From: Galerina marginata
Taxonomy: Eukaryota > Basidiomycota > Agaricomycetes > Agaricales > Galerinaceae
Assembly: GCA_023014335.1 (NCBI GenBank)
Contig: JAECYW010000001.1
Location: 1,178,001 to 1,242,000 of the forward strand
Direction: 5' to 3'
DNA: 64,000 nucleotides
Shown: one piece after another, positions 11,888-23,588 of the stretch
Layout of the letters: every line of letters starts with the position of its first letter
Position numbering within the stretch: the stretch's first letter is position 1
Position numbers and translations under genes: made by a program
Notes under the pieces: generated by a model
What the model was told of the DNA's origin: nothing
The model's input: the letters and a program-made list of their open reading frames with translations, nothing else
The model's database searches: none

Positions 11888-13534
11888 TTAGTTGTGCATT
11901 GTCGAGAAAACATACGATGCCTCCCAATCGTAGGCCCTGTTCGGGCCAAAAATTTGGTCGACCCCGAACTCCGGGTTGTTAATGGCGTCAATGACACTTT
12001 CGCTCTCAATGACTACGCAGGAGTGATCAGTGTAAACACTTCCCGGGCCTCCCTGCGTTGTCTTTCGGGGAATAGGCAAAGAAGCATTGAAGATACCATT
12101 GCATGTATACACCTACTCCGACCATGAGGACCTCACACGCGACAGGGAGAACGCTGAAAATCTTACCTGAAGTGCAGGCTGGTTGGTGAGGATGTCAAGC
12201 CTTTGGAATGCGCCTTTGGGTCAAAAATATATAAATTAATATCAACCAGAGACAAACCTGATCCCAGATTTGACGCTCCACATCGAGAACGCCGCTTTCT
12301 TGTCATCGACGGTATCAAACAGCCAACAATTATCAAATCCCACGCAGCCTGAAGGCAGTTTTATTCACAGACATCGGTAAGGGGAAAAAGACCTACCAGT
12401 TCCGCAAAACTGCGCTTCAGCGGTCTCAGGAATGCTCGTACCGATGGACTTCGCCTTTCTGAAGTCCATCGGTGTACCTGCCACTTTGGTTAACTGTCCG
12501 TTGGGTATTAGGTGACCGTCTGTCGCAACAAACTTGGACGCTTGAAACTGGGCGAAATGACTGTCTAAATCCTGGGACTCTTGATATGCTTCAAGATTCC
12601 AATAGTGATGACCGCTCAGCATAATAGGTGTCTTCGCCGAAGCAGAAGCATGGATACTGATTTTCCACGTCGATTTGCGCTGCAGTGAATATGCAACCTA
12701 AGAATTCCTTCAGCATGTAATATGACCATCAAATAGTGATAATTTACTGTTGTCACAACTGTGCCTGGAAACCCTTGGGTTCCGGCAGGATCGATCAAAG
12801 TGAAGGTCACTGAATTCGAAGATACTTTGGATGTTTTCCAGACACGTCGATCAAAACCATCGAAACCGCCGTGTAAGGTGTTGTTTCCTGTTGGAAAGAG
12901 GTTATACCTTGCAGGTAGACGATCCAGAAACTGTATCAATACCTTCGTTTCGCGGAACGAAGAATTTATTCGGGCCAGATGCATTTTTGCTGATCGGAAT
13001 AGTGAACGTCCCATTTCTAATCCTGTTGGCATATCTAAAACAACGTCATTAAGGGATACAACGTATACTTAATCTTGACGAATTACCTGCCAACAATGGG
13101 GCCAAAGTATGGGTGACCATCCGCGTCGCTTTGATACAAAGTCTATAAAGCATAAGTCATACTTGATCCTTACGCAAAGTAAGTGAACATACATGATTAT
13201 CAAACCCGAGAATAATATCTCGAAAAACGCCGTTCTGTTTAGGATAGGTTCAGCTTCAGAATGGCGACTAACTGCCTGAAAAGTGCATCACATACTTTGT
13301 CTTTGACCCAGAAATTCGTCGTGGTAGCGCCAAATGGAATGAAAGCAGCGCGTGCAGACCCGTCGGGTGCCACTAGGTGTATGGGTGTAAATGCCTGCCA
13401 TTCGTGATTTCTCAATGTTACTATTAAAGCGAGGACCCAAGAAAACCACTTACATTATTTTGGGCACTGCTTGGTAAAATCAACAACGAGATCAATATGA
13501 AATATAAAGCGTAAGAAGGATTGAGGAAGGCCAT
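11888..13534 (-). CDS. Secreted aldose 1-epimerase (galactose mutarotase-like)
   Basis: Interconverts alpha and beta anomers of hexoses. The ATG at 13534 opens a typical secretory signal peptide (MAFLNPSYALYFILISLLIL, cleavage probably after SSA). The protein is split by many short introns. Family signatures are IPFGATTTNFWVKD near the N terminus, PYFGPIVGRYANRI, NTLHGGFDGFDRRVW (substrate-binding region), IMLSGHHYWNLEA (the conserved His-x-Tyr-Trp-Asn-Leu block) and DHSCVVIESESVIDAINN near the C terminus, which contains the likely catalytic Glu. The C terminus is YVFSTMHN. Secretion suggests action on extracellular sugars rather than the cytosolic Leloir pathway; this is inference from the signal peptide. 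Confidence 0.85.
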
Positions 13535-13843
13535 CTTCTAAAGACGAAGGACCGTAGCAAGCTCCATATTTATGTGAATATTCTATACCCCATGACCATG
13601 AACAGATGGCGCAGCTTATAGTCAGGAAGTCGAGATGGGCAGAAATTATTCTTCTCATGAAAGCACGACTCGGTGGTGAGGTGCCTCGCAAACCCCATTT
13701 CGATGCTCAGGTGCCAGAAGAATCATGAGGATAAAAATAATATGGAAGGAATAGTTCTACTCAGCGATGTGTACGTGTGAAATATGATAAAAATATCAGC
13801 CCGGATATTCTACCATGAATTATCACCACCACCCTCCACCACC

Positions 13844-14712
13844 TCATGATTCCAAGAAATTCTGGAGTGTATTTGAGGTTCTGACAACAGCATAGGTCCG
13901 CTCGGGCCGTCGTCTTCCGATTGAGATGCTATCAAGAACCCACTCAGGTTTCACAACATACACATTGTTTCTTCTGCCCTTTCTTGACAATATTCGATCG
14001 ATTTTGGAAGCGCTTAAGGTACGCGAAGTTACAATATGCGTGCATTGTGATGCAGAGAAGCTAAGAAGGACCACGTCAATCGGAAGATGTCAGCATGGAA
14101 CAAGTCATAGATCCAATAAATATTTCTCACACAACTTGTCCACCAGCCTGTGAGACGAGCCCTTTGATTTCTATGTCGGTGGTGGATTCAAGGTACCCGT
14201 TGATATATATTTTAGTGTCCTTCAAGACACCCCCTCCAGGATCGGCCTTGATGTCCTCTTGCTGTCTCTGTAATTTGACTACTCGGTCTGCGGTGTGGGC
14301 GATTTCATTCCTCCGGCCCTCTGCGACTTGGTGTCCAGTAGCAAATGATACAATGTGTTCTAGTTAGAAATAATCAGCAAATGCTCTGTTTGGCAATGCG
14401 GTTCATGCACATTCACCTGTCCTATCGGCAATGTTAGAGTGGGTGATTGGATTCGAGGCATCTGTGAGGGTATTTAACAACCCTTTCGTTATATTAGACG
14501 AAGAAACTTCGCCTCGACTGCAGATAAGTACAGGTAACTTCAGCCTGGGTGGTTCAGTCAACGGCCCGGGAGTAGTTCGCTTACCTGAATACTTCCTCCA
14601 GCCTGGTTGAACCCCGTCCTCTTTGGCTTGCTTCTGATTTCAGGAGCGCGGTTCGGGTTGCTCCTTTTCCATTACGAAGGTTCTTCGAAAGGATCGGAAA
14701 GTATGCCTCCAT
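13844..14712 (-). CDS. Small BRCT-domain protein, Rev1-BRCT-like
   Basis: Four inferred exons give a protein of about 230 residues starting MEAYFPILSKNLRNG. The BRCT fold is split by an intron near 14140-14060. The first half is KIYINGYLESTTDIEIKGLV then SQAGGQVV. The second half is QCTHIVTSRTLSASKI then VYVVKPEWVLDSI, including the invariant Trp. The pattern (strand, GG, strand with THIV, W in the last helix) is BRCT, and the INGY...GGQ...THI spacing most resembles the BRCT domain of the translesion polymerase Rev1. No polymerase domain follows: a stop comes right after LQNFLES. It is either a separate BRCT adaptor or a truncated relative. Function is unassigned beyond probable DNA-repair or phosphopeptide binding. 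It is divergent from the folylpolyglutamate synthase gene (338 bp). Confidence 0.6.
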
Positions 14713-15050
14713 GTCATGGGTCTTGATATGTTACAAGCTTTTTACAATCGTCGAATTGAGAAGATAGTTGGACTCGGAAATTCGAGGAGTCGCCAGGTAG
14801 GTTACAGGAACGGCTAGAATACAAGATAAGTTAAATGTGGTCCTCGGGTTTTAAATCGTCGTGTATGCGAGAATACAAGCTAATCCATAAAGCTTATAAA
14901 GAGAGAAGGGGCAAGTGCAATATATGACCGTGAAACTGATGCAGGAAGTGTTCCCTAATTGGGATCGATCGTGATCGGGATTGATGACCGACATGGGTTT
15001 CTTTGGACATCGTGACGAGTCAGTTTTATTTACACTGCCGCAGATTAGAA

Positions 15051-17055
15051 ATGCGATGGCAGCGTCGTGAGTTTTTCATATCGATCCAGCTTTCACTCCT
15101 CCGAACTCGCACAAAAACCCTGCATCCCAAGAGATCAATGTCCACGAAGACTTACGAGGATGCGGTGGAGCACTTGAACTCTTTGCAATCAAATGCAGCA
15201 ACACTAGAAGCCGTTCGCGCGTCCGGAGGACGGTCAAGTGAATTTGCCATCCCGGAGATGCTGGAGTATTTGGAGAGATTAGGATATACTGTGAGGATGA
15301 TCGATGAATTTGACTCCCGCTCTCTCAATTTCTCCAGCCCCAACAACTTAACGCCCTGAATGTTATTCACATCACGGGTACCAAGGGCAAGGGATCTACC
15401 AGTGCTTTCACAGATTCAATACTCCGTCATGCTATGCCTGGATGGAAAGTTGGTTTGTCTCGATTTTTTTTTACCGATTGACTAGTTCTGACCTACCACG
15501 TAGGTTTATACACGTCCCCGCATCTCATAGCAGTTCGCGAAAGAATACGGATTAATGGTGTACCTATATCCGAAAGTGATTTCACGAAGTATTTTTTTCA
15601 TGTATGGAATAAATTGATCATAAATAACACTGTGAGCCCAGTTCAATGGACCGGAGACAGATGGCTGAACCGCATCTACGTTTTCTAGAGAAATGTTCCC
15701 ACTACTCCTCCTATGCCGGGATATTTTAGATTTATCACCCTCATGGCGTTCCATGTTTTTATGGAGGAAAAAGTCGACGCCACTGTCCTTGAAGTCGGTG
15801 TTGGCGGAACATATGACAGCACGAACATAGTCCCGGTCCCTGTCGTCACTGGAATTACAGCCTTGGGCATTGATCACGTCAATGTGCTCGGGAAGACCAT
15901 AACTGAAATCGCGTGGCAGAAGGGCGGGATTTTCAAGGTAGGTGAAGAACCTTCAATTATCATTTCTTAAGTCTAAAGGAACCCTGATAGGAAGGCGTGC
16001 CTGCATTCACCGTCAAACAACCAGTAGATGCGATGAAGATGCTTCAATCTCGTGCCGATGAGTTGAAGGTGTGACGTTTGTCGTTTACCTATACCCTAAT
16101 TAACTTTCTTCCAGTCGAACGGTCTCACTGTTGTGTCCGAGGAATCCGTCCTATCTGGCTTGAAGTTGGGTCCGTGTTTTGGGTTTCTATACTTTTGGGT
16201 TAACTCACCTTTTATAACATAGGGCTTTCTGGAAGACATCAAATACAGAACGCCGCTATGGCTGTTGACCTTGCCAAAACTTTTCTGAGAGCAAAAGCAA
16301 GCAATGGTCCTCTGGGTCAAGGTTTACCGACATCGTTCAAGGACGGACTAGCCCAAACTAGATGGCCTGGACGGTGCCAAACTGTGGCGGATCCGAATCG
16401 TGATAACTTCACCTGGTATTTAGATGGTGCCCATACAATCGAAAGTTTGCAGTGCTGCATGCAGTGGTTTGTCACGCCGGGGTTGGGTATTTCCCTTGAT
16501 CTTGAAAACAAGTGAGTCGACCTTCCCGACGAGTAGGACGGGGCTCAATCCATTAGTAGGAATCCCTCGAGATTCCTTATTTTCAACTGTACCAGTGGTC
16601 GTTCAGGCGAGACGTTCCTTGGGACAGTCAAAGACACTGTTCTTTCTCAGATTTCACTGCACCAGAGGGTCGTAGAAGACATTACAATGTTCTTCGACCA
16701 TGTCATATTTTGTACCAATGTCACATATGCGGATGGCCATTTTAAAGGAGGCAAGTAGTCCCGAATCTTCTTTTGTGATTGACTGAGCCTCTTTGCAGAC
16801 CTCACAACCAAAGCGATTGCTGATTCCGACCTTACGGAACTGAAAACACAACAAGCGCTTGCTTCTGCGTGGTCTGGTCTCATCCCCTCTTTTCCGCCGA
16901 GCCATATTCACGTTTTAACCTCGATTGAACATGCTGTTAAGTTGGTTGATGAAACCCGGTTAGGCCAAGAACCTGTGAAAGTGCTAGTTACCGGGAGTTT
17001 GCATCTTGTTGGTGGTGTCATTGAAGTCGCCGGGCTGTCTGAGGTCGCATTATAA
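15051..17055 (+). CDS. FPGS: Folylpolyglutamate synthase
   Basis: Adds glutamates to folates, using ATP, to retain them in cytosol and mitochondria. Signatures are VIHITGTKGKGSTSAF (P-loop), GLYTSPHLIAVRERIRING, VDATVLEVGVGGTYDSTN, GIDHVNVLGKTI with WQKGGIFKEGVPA, and WYLDGAHTIESL. It ends VAGLSEVAL at 17055. Two in-frame ATGs can be seen. The one at 15051 gives an Arg-rich, acid-free leader (MRWQRREFFISIQLSLLRTR) like a mitochondrial presequence. The one at 15138 starts MSTKTYEDAVEHLNSLQ, the usual cytosolic start. This suggests both isoforms from one gene. Introns are short, including one ending at about 15346 directly before the P-loop exon. It converges with SLX4, leaving 167 bp between stop codons. 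Confidence 0.93.
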
Positions 17056-17222
17056 TCATATCTAATGTCCCTAATTCCAACACTAGTATACTTTTCCAGC
17101 TCTTCTATTTTTCATTATTAGTATACTTACATTAAAAGCCCGACCGACTATCAGCGTTTCCAAGTGAGACCTTCATAGAAATGGATCCCCTGAAAAGAAG
17201 GTCATATAAATTTTATTTTTAT

Positions 17223-18962
17223 CTATTCATGGCTTACTTGGTTGTCCAAGAAAGATCGGAGGTGTGATTTCAACTTACTACCAGGTGGAGCATAGAGTTG
17301 GGCTAATTCCAAAAATTCGTTGAAATGGACGGGCTTTCGGGACGTTAGAAATAGCGAGAAGATCCCCAGTCAGAGCTCCTACCTCGTATCGAAGAATGCG
17401 GCAGTGAAGATCAACATGTTGGAGGATGAGTTTCTTCATATGCTCTTCCCATTCTGCATCAAAATTATGCGCTTTCTTAAGAGGTGTTTTCTTCGGTCTT
17501 TTTGTTTTGGCAGTGGTTTCGCTCTTTGCAGCGGATGTCACGTTCAAGCTTTTTTCAAGCGAGGAATCTGGGGAGGAGGGACTGGATTTCTGGATTTTAG
17601 AGGCTCGAATCCTGAAGGATAGGTAAGAGTGTATGTAACAGACAAGGTTATATTAGCTTAAGAATAACTACATGAATCTAAATAATATTATGAAACGTAC
17701 AGATCAGTTCCAATGCCTTCGCCAAACGTCAATGGTGGAGCGGACGAGTTTGGACGCATCATAGCATTTTGTTGCGGTGGAGCCATCGTACCCGAAAACA
17801 GAGTTCGCGCCGTTGTGCCCTGTAACTGGGCAAGCCCACTACGAGCAAAGGGGTGTGTCGATGGCGGCATATCAACATCCATGTCGTCAAGCTCGGCAGG
17901 CTGAATACCATGTTCTACACCTGGAGTTGATGCTGAAAGAATGGCCTGTGCTCGTGCAAGGATTCCATCACGAGTTAACGAAACATTTGCAAGCATAGTT
18001 TCCACCTGCTTCCGCTTCGCTTTCTTTCGCGGAGCCGCATCTCCAAGAACGTCTTCCAAAAGTGTGTTATTTGGAACGCCTTCCACTGGAGGAAGTTTCT
18101 TCAGCTTAGTGGTCACGGTTTGGGGACACGTGATTGGCGATTTCATTTTGGATTAAAATACGAACTGTATCATCATCGAAAGCATATTTCTTTGCACAAC
18201 TTTGAATATGGTTGACCTTTTGAATTGTTGTTTTTCTTGTCGTCCAGGCAATATCGCAGCAGACACACCGTGAAACTTTCCCCAGATCGGAATTCGATAA
18301 ATCGAAGGCCTTTCTTACGGGAGGGCGAGCACTTGGGCCTCTGTCTTTGGTAAGAATTGTTGTTAGTATCGCAGCGTCGTTTCGTGCATTTGGCTTTTTG
18401 TTCGTTGCAGAACTGGCGTAAGCGAACCGCTTGAGATGACTGTTCGTCATGCCAGCCACATTACTAGTGTTTTCAGACCCGACAATAGAAGTAGGCTGAA
18501 GATGGAGCATTCTTTGTTTCCTCGAAGTCGGACTGGGTGATTTCTCAATGTTAGAAATATTGGATATGTGGCTACCTGAGGTAAGCTGGAGATCAACGCG
18601 CAACCAAAAATTTGGACGGCGAATCACAAACTTGATGCTACGCATATGGGAGGGGATGAAATAACTGTCTCCTTGTTGGGTGCTCCCCACGGTTTAGGGG
18701 GTTCCGAATCCGAATCTGAAGTTTTCTGATCAGGCAAGCTGGCACCAGAGCTGGAGAGAAAGGCAAACACACCAGAGATTTCTATGATGCTGTTAACCGG
18801 TGCAGTGCCACTGACCTGCTGAGCCAGGGAGGTACCCGAGGAGGCTTTCCTCTTGGGTTCCGTGAAGAGGGACTTCGACTTGCGCTGTTGTCTTCGGATC
18901 TCAGCTCTCTCCGGCTCGGAGTCATCCACAATCTCTTCAGTGGGGTGGTTTCGAATTAACAT
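17223..18962 (-). CDS. SLX4: SLX4-like structure-specific endonuclease scaffold
   Basis: SLX4 is the regulatory subunit that activates the Slx1 nuclease on branched DNA. Start was chosen at 18962 (MLIRNHPTEEIVDDSEPER); an in-frame codon at 19049 is possible, but the intervening stretch looks like leader with an intron. The N-terminal two thirds are low-complexity and charged. A C2HC zinc-finger-like block follows (CVCCDIAW...NHIQSCAKKYAF). The conserved C-terminal Slx1-binding helix region is LHCRILRYE joined across a 48-nt intron to PVHFNEFLELAQLYAPPG and LKSHLRSFLDNQ. This end is the strongest evidence. The gene is divergent from KAP120 across 368 bp. Confidence 0.75.
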
Positions 18963-19330
18963 GGTCGAGAGTGTGTTGAGACGACTGAAAGAAGGGGCTT
19001 GAAGTGATTTACGATGGTGCCAATGTAGATGACGCCACCCAAAGGACATATAACTTCATAAAAGTAGAACCGTGACCGTCAAACTGAACCATCTTGTCAC
19101 AAACTTGTAACGCGACGCGTTATTTGTGCATGTTTAGGGACTATGAGCTTTTTCCGGCAGACCTCTCAATCCGATCATATTTCGACACAAATCCATCACT
19201 CGATAGAATCATTATAATCCTTGCAGTTCTTCTCTTTCTAGTCTGTTTGACTAACTAATCTTAAGATCGAAAATCGTTCAACGCCCACTTCTTATTCGAT
19301 TTCTATTTCTTCTCTGCCTTGTCACTGGCC
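18963..19330. promoter_or_regulatory. Divergent intergenic region SLX4 / KAP120
   Basis: 368 bp between outward-facing start codons. The KAP120 side contains a pyrimidine-rich stretch (about 19260-19320), common upstream of fungal starts. No specific factor site was recognised. Confidence 0.45.
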
Positions 19331-22300
19331 ATGCAAACGAGTACACTTCAGACGCCTGGCCATGTTGTCCAGACCGTCTCACCATCGGAACTATATGAAG
19401 TTATAGTCGGCGCTTCTTCCCAAAATATCTCTCAAATGCAGGCATCAAGTAACCGTCTCAAGCAAATGCTTGAAATGTTTGGTGCATACGATGCTCTACA
19501 AGAGATAGCTGCTCGGACATCGGTTCCATTAGTCATTCGACAGCAGGCGATTATTCAGCTCAAAAACACAATTGTCCATCATTGGAAGTCAAGAAAGTAA
19601 GTATTACCTCAATGCCCCTATTGAATCTCGCTTGCTAATCAGTCGCAGATTACTTTCCGACGAACACAGAGTACGCATTCGACAACGGTGCCTATTTTTC
19701 GTAGATGAAGAAGACGATACAGTGTGTCTTTTTCTTTGACGTTATGTCTCTCTCTAATATCAACTTGAATAAGGTTGCAGAATGCAATGAGATCATAGTA
19801 TTAAAACTAGCCCGCTCCGACTTCCCAAATCTGTGGTCGGTGTTCGATTCTGTCCTGGCATGCATGTCGTAACTTTTTTCGTTAGGCCAGATCTCATCAA
19901 CGATCTTGTGAAAATTATCGATACCAATCTTCAAAGACGATTCATTTTGCTATTGGAGGATCCAAGAGATACCTTGAGGTTGCGTCGAAGCTTGGCGCTT
20001 TTGAATGGGGTCTTAAAAGAGTTTGCCAGTATTAAACTCCCGAATGGGATGAAAGCAATGGCCCAGGTGCATCCTTTTCAATCTTTTAGTTGCAATTTAT
20101 GCTGAAGAATTCCAGATCGTGGAACAACTCCGCCTTCCGCTTTCCAACTACTACTCCAAAACGTCCACCACCTTTTCGGCGAACACGCTTTCACCTCAAA
20201 ATATTGGTTCTCAAATTATTTACGACAATATCCTACTGTCGCACCTAGTCTACAAATGTTTAGCCAAGATGGCTGCATGGCTCTGGAATAAACTCGGAAG
20301 ACTATCTGGGGAAGACCTTCAGCGCAATCAATCATGGGTAAGGATATTCCTCTTTTCTGCAACCTCTCCTCGGCTAATTGCTTGTATCTAGGTGGAGGAG
20401 CTCTTCCAGAGCTCAACAAACCAGGTCAAGGCATTGGCAGAGCTACGAAAAAGCATCGTCCTCTCTCTGTTGCAGAATGAATTTGTGGCAAATGAGCAGG
20501 CTCGACGCACAATATCTGTTCTGACAAGACATTTGAGATCTTTCGGCAAATTTTTCCGTCGCTTGCAACAATGCTCTCATGAACGCTTTGTGTTATTGCC
20601 CATGTGCGGTGAATTAGTCATGTTTTACTGGTCGCAAATCATAGGTTCGACAAATTATCCGCAGAATTTTATCATTGGTCAGGACTTTAACCCAACATAG
20701 CTTAATTTATTAACCTCTTCTATTTAATAGATTCGGATGAGGCGTTGTACCCCGTCAGGTTCCTGGTCCAAGGCATGGTCTTGTTCAAAGAAAGTCTTTC
20801 ACAGTGGACTCCGCTCCGAAGGAGTGGTGCAGCAAACAAAAACAGTAAGCTGTAATTTTCTATAGTTACCGCACATTTTCACATCCAAATAGCGCTGTCC
20901 CAGGAATTTGTAGAAAACGCGGTTCGCCTGCTCGTCACCCGTTTTATGCCCTTGAATACTTTAGACTTGGAGAACTGGATGGCCGATCCAGAGGAATGGG
21001 TCCATCTTGAGGAAAAAGAGAACGACCAGTGGGAGTACGAAATCAGGGTCTGCATCTTTCTCTCACATAAATTGACGGCAGATTGACAAAATGTCGAAGG
21101 CTTGTGCTGAACGAGTGCTAATGCAGTTATGCAATCAATTTTTGGACGTCGTTGTTCCTTTGTTGGTTACTACCTTCGAACAGGTTGCTCGTAAGCCAGT
21201 CGAGTCGCATAAAGTACTTGATACTAATCACCCCCTAGCTCAACCATGCGTGGACCTCGACGCTGTGGTCCGGAAAGAGGCACTATACTGTGCCATTGGT
21301 CGCTGTGCTCCTCGCCTAAAAAATGCTATCGACTTCGGAAAGTGGCTAGAGAGCACTTTTGCACCTGAAGCTCATGAAACCAATGCAATGTGAGGCTCCC
21401 TGTGTCTGAACTCCTTTGTTATATTCATACCATGTAATACAACTAGGTACCCGATCATCAAGAGGCGTATTGCATGGCTGATTGGAAAATGGGTATCATG
21501 CCAATGCACTTCACCAAACAACACCAAAATCTGGGAAATTCTTGTCCATCTTCTGCAAGACCGTGGAGAAGGAACTGATACTGTTGTCAGACTAACTGCT
21601 GCTGCGGCTTTGCGTGAATGTGTTGACGTATGTTACCTATTTTAACCTTTCAAAGACAATTAACTTCATCTATTTTCAAATACAAGGCCAGTGATTTCGA
21701 GCCAAACGGTTTCGCGCCGTTCTTAGCGACTGCTGGTTCAACAGTTGATGCAAATCATGGCTGAAGCAGACACACTGGAAAGTAAACGCAAAGTTGATGA
21801 AAGTCTGAACATAGTCATTGAGCAATCTGGCACACTGGTACGTTCCGTATATAAACTCAAGGAGTATGCGTTGAATTGGGCCCACTCCTTCAGATACTGC
21901 CCTTTATGACTACAATAACAGAACCAATTCCCCAGCTTTGTGAGTAAAGTCAGTCCTTGTCCGATTTTTTTGTTGCTGAACAACGAGAAGGGGTTACTGC
22001 CGAAGGCGACTTCCTATTCAAGGCTTCTCTCCTCGTCACTGTGACTAAGTTGGTAGAGGTGAAGTCCCTGTATCATTGTGACAGGGGTTTATTAATGAAC
22101 TGTTTGCTCTAGGCTGTTAAGGAACATTCGAGCTCTTTAGGACCGCTTGTAGTACCTCTCATCCGTGAAAGTCTATCTCCCGGAGTCAGTATTTGTGTTA
22201 TGTATCACCTACATTCCCGATTCACTGACGCCTACGCCTTCCCAGTCCATGATGCAACTCGATGGCGATGGCTTAAGTCTTTGGATTGGCTCGCTACGCA

Positions 22301-23531
22301 ATACTGTCATAATCGCAAGCGTTGACGGCAGTCCTTGCTTACGAGATTTATTTCCTGAGGCGGTTTCGTTGCTGGCCACCAACTTGGACCTCCTGGGGAG
22401 TATTACAAGAATTATAGAATCCTATTTTCTGCTAGACGCGATCTTTATGTTGAAGGTCAGTTCAGGTTGCCCTGAAGGTTCACAATCAACATTCTGACAC
22501 CTATCTAGACAAGCGCCACAGATTTATTCCGAGCGTTCCTTAGCGCCTTTAATAGCAAAATTGTTGGCGTAAACGCCAAAGAACTTCTTCAATCGTTGGG
22601 TCTTTTGGTTCAGTTATCACCTTCGGACCTTTGGGGGGAAGCGCTGCATACTTCTGGGCTTTTCGCTCATCTACTAAAGACTTTGATTGCAGGGGAGGTT
22701 CGTGAGCCTGATTCATATTCTCCCTGTTGTGCTAAGACGTGGTATCCGCACTCGCAGGCTGATACATTGCTCCTCACCGAGCACATCTATCTTTTCTCGC
22801 GTATCATTTTATCTGATCGTCGCATGTTCCTTCAACTTATGTCGGCCAGTTCCTCAGTTCTGAATCAATCCGAAGCATTTTTGTACGATAATCTGCTAGA
22901 TCAGTGGTGGGGAAAGGTATGTTCCATAATGTCAACGGGTACTGTTACTTGTGTTGACCGTTTAGTTCGATAACATGAGCGAGCCCCGTCATCGTAAATT
23001 GACGGCCATGGGGATTGCTGCTTTGGTTTCGACTGCCCAATCACAAGTTCTTCGGCGTATTCCAGGGGAAATCTTCAACCTGTGGCTCGATGTTTTTGGG
23101 GAATTGAAAGAGGCTGAAGACCAAGCTGCACTGCGGGAGGAAGCCAAGTAAGTAGTCTAGCAGTTCGAAGAAAAACACTCCTGACAAATTGCCCATGACA
23201 GCGATAAGCCAGCGTCGCCTACTAACCTAGTTCGATTCTGGGAATTAGACACGGCTCCTGACTCTTATTTTCGTGACACGGAAGGAACGCCAGAGTATAA
23301 ACGCCGAGAGGCGGTAAGCAAATATTGGTATTTATTGACCTCGGCTCATGTTTGCTGTTCTACAAGGTGTACGATCGAGACCCAATACGTGCAACATCTC
23401 TTATTGCCTTCGTAGGATCTCAAATCAGAGAAGCCGAGTCTGTCTGTGGTCCCGCCAACTTCCAGATTTACCTGAACGAAGCTGATCCCACCGTGCTGAA
23501 ACAAATTCAAGATGTACTCGCCCGAGGTTGA
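19331..23531 (+). CDS. KAP120: Importin-beta family karyopherin, Kap120/importin-11-like
   Basis: Nuclear transport receptor. The start at 19331 gives MQTSTLQTPGHVVQTVSPSE, then a typical importin N-terminal domain: LYEVIVGASSQNISQMQASS, PLVIRQQAIIQLKNTIVHHW, FFVDEEDDTV, then LVKIIDTNLQRR. HEAT-repeat sequence continues over about a dozen exons, including EADTLESKRKVDESLNIVIE and PEFDLRRRAA-like helices. The protein ends QIYLNEADPTVLKQ then QDVLARG at 23531. About 1,000 residues fits importin-11/Kap120. Near 21721-21745 the conserved reading (FEPNGFAPFLATA...VQQLMQIM) crosses frames by one base. A splice using the AG at about 21726 would preserve frame but drop conserved residues. The 3' end converges on PEX2 (57 bp). 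Confidence 0.85.
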
Positions 23532-23588
23532 TTTGTTTATGCAGTAGAGGGGTTCCGAGTTGTCTACCATTCCTGTAATATATATATA

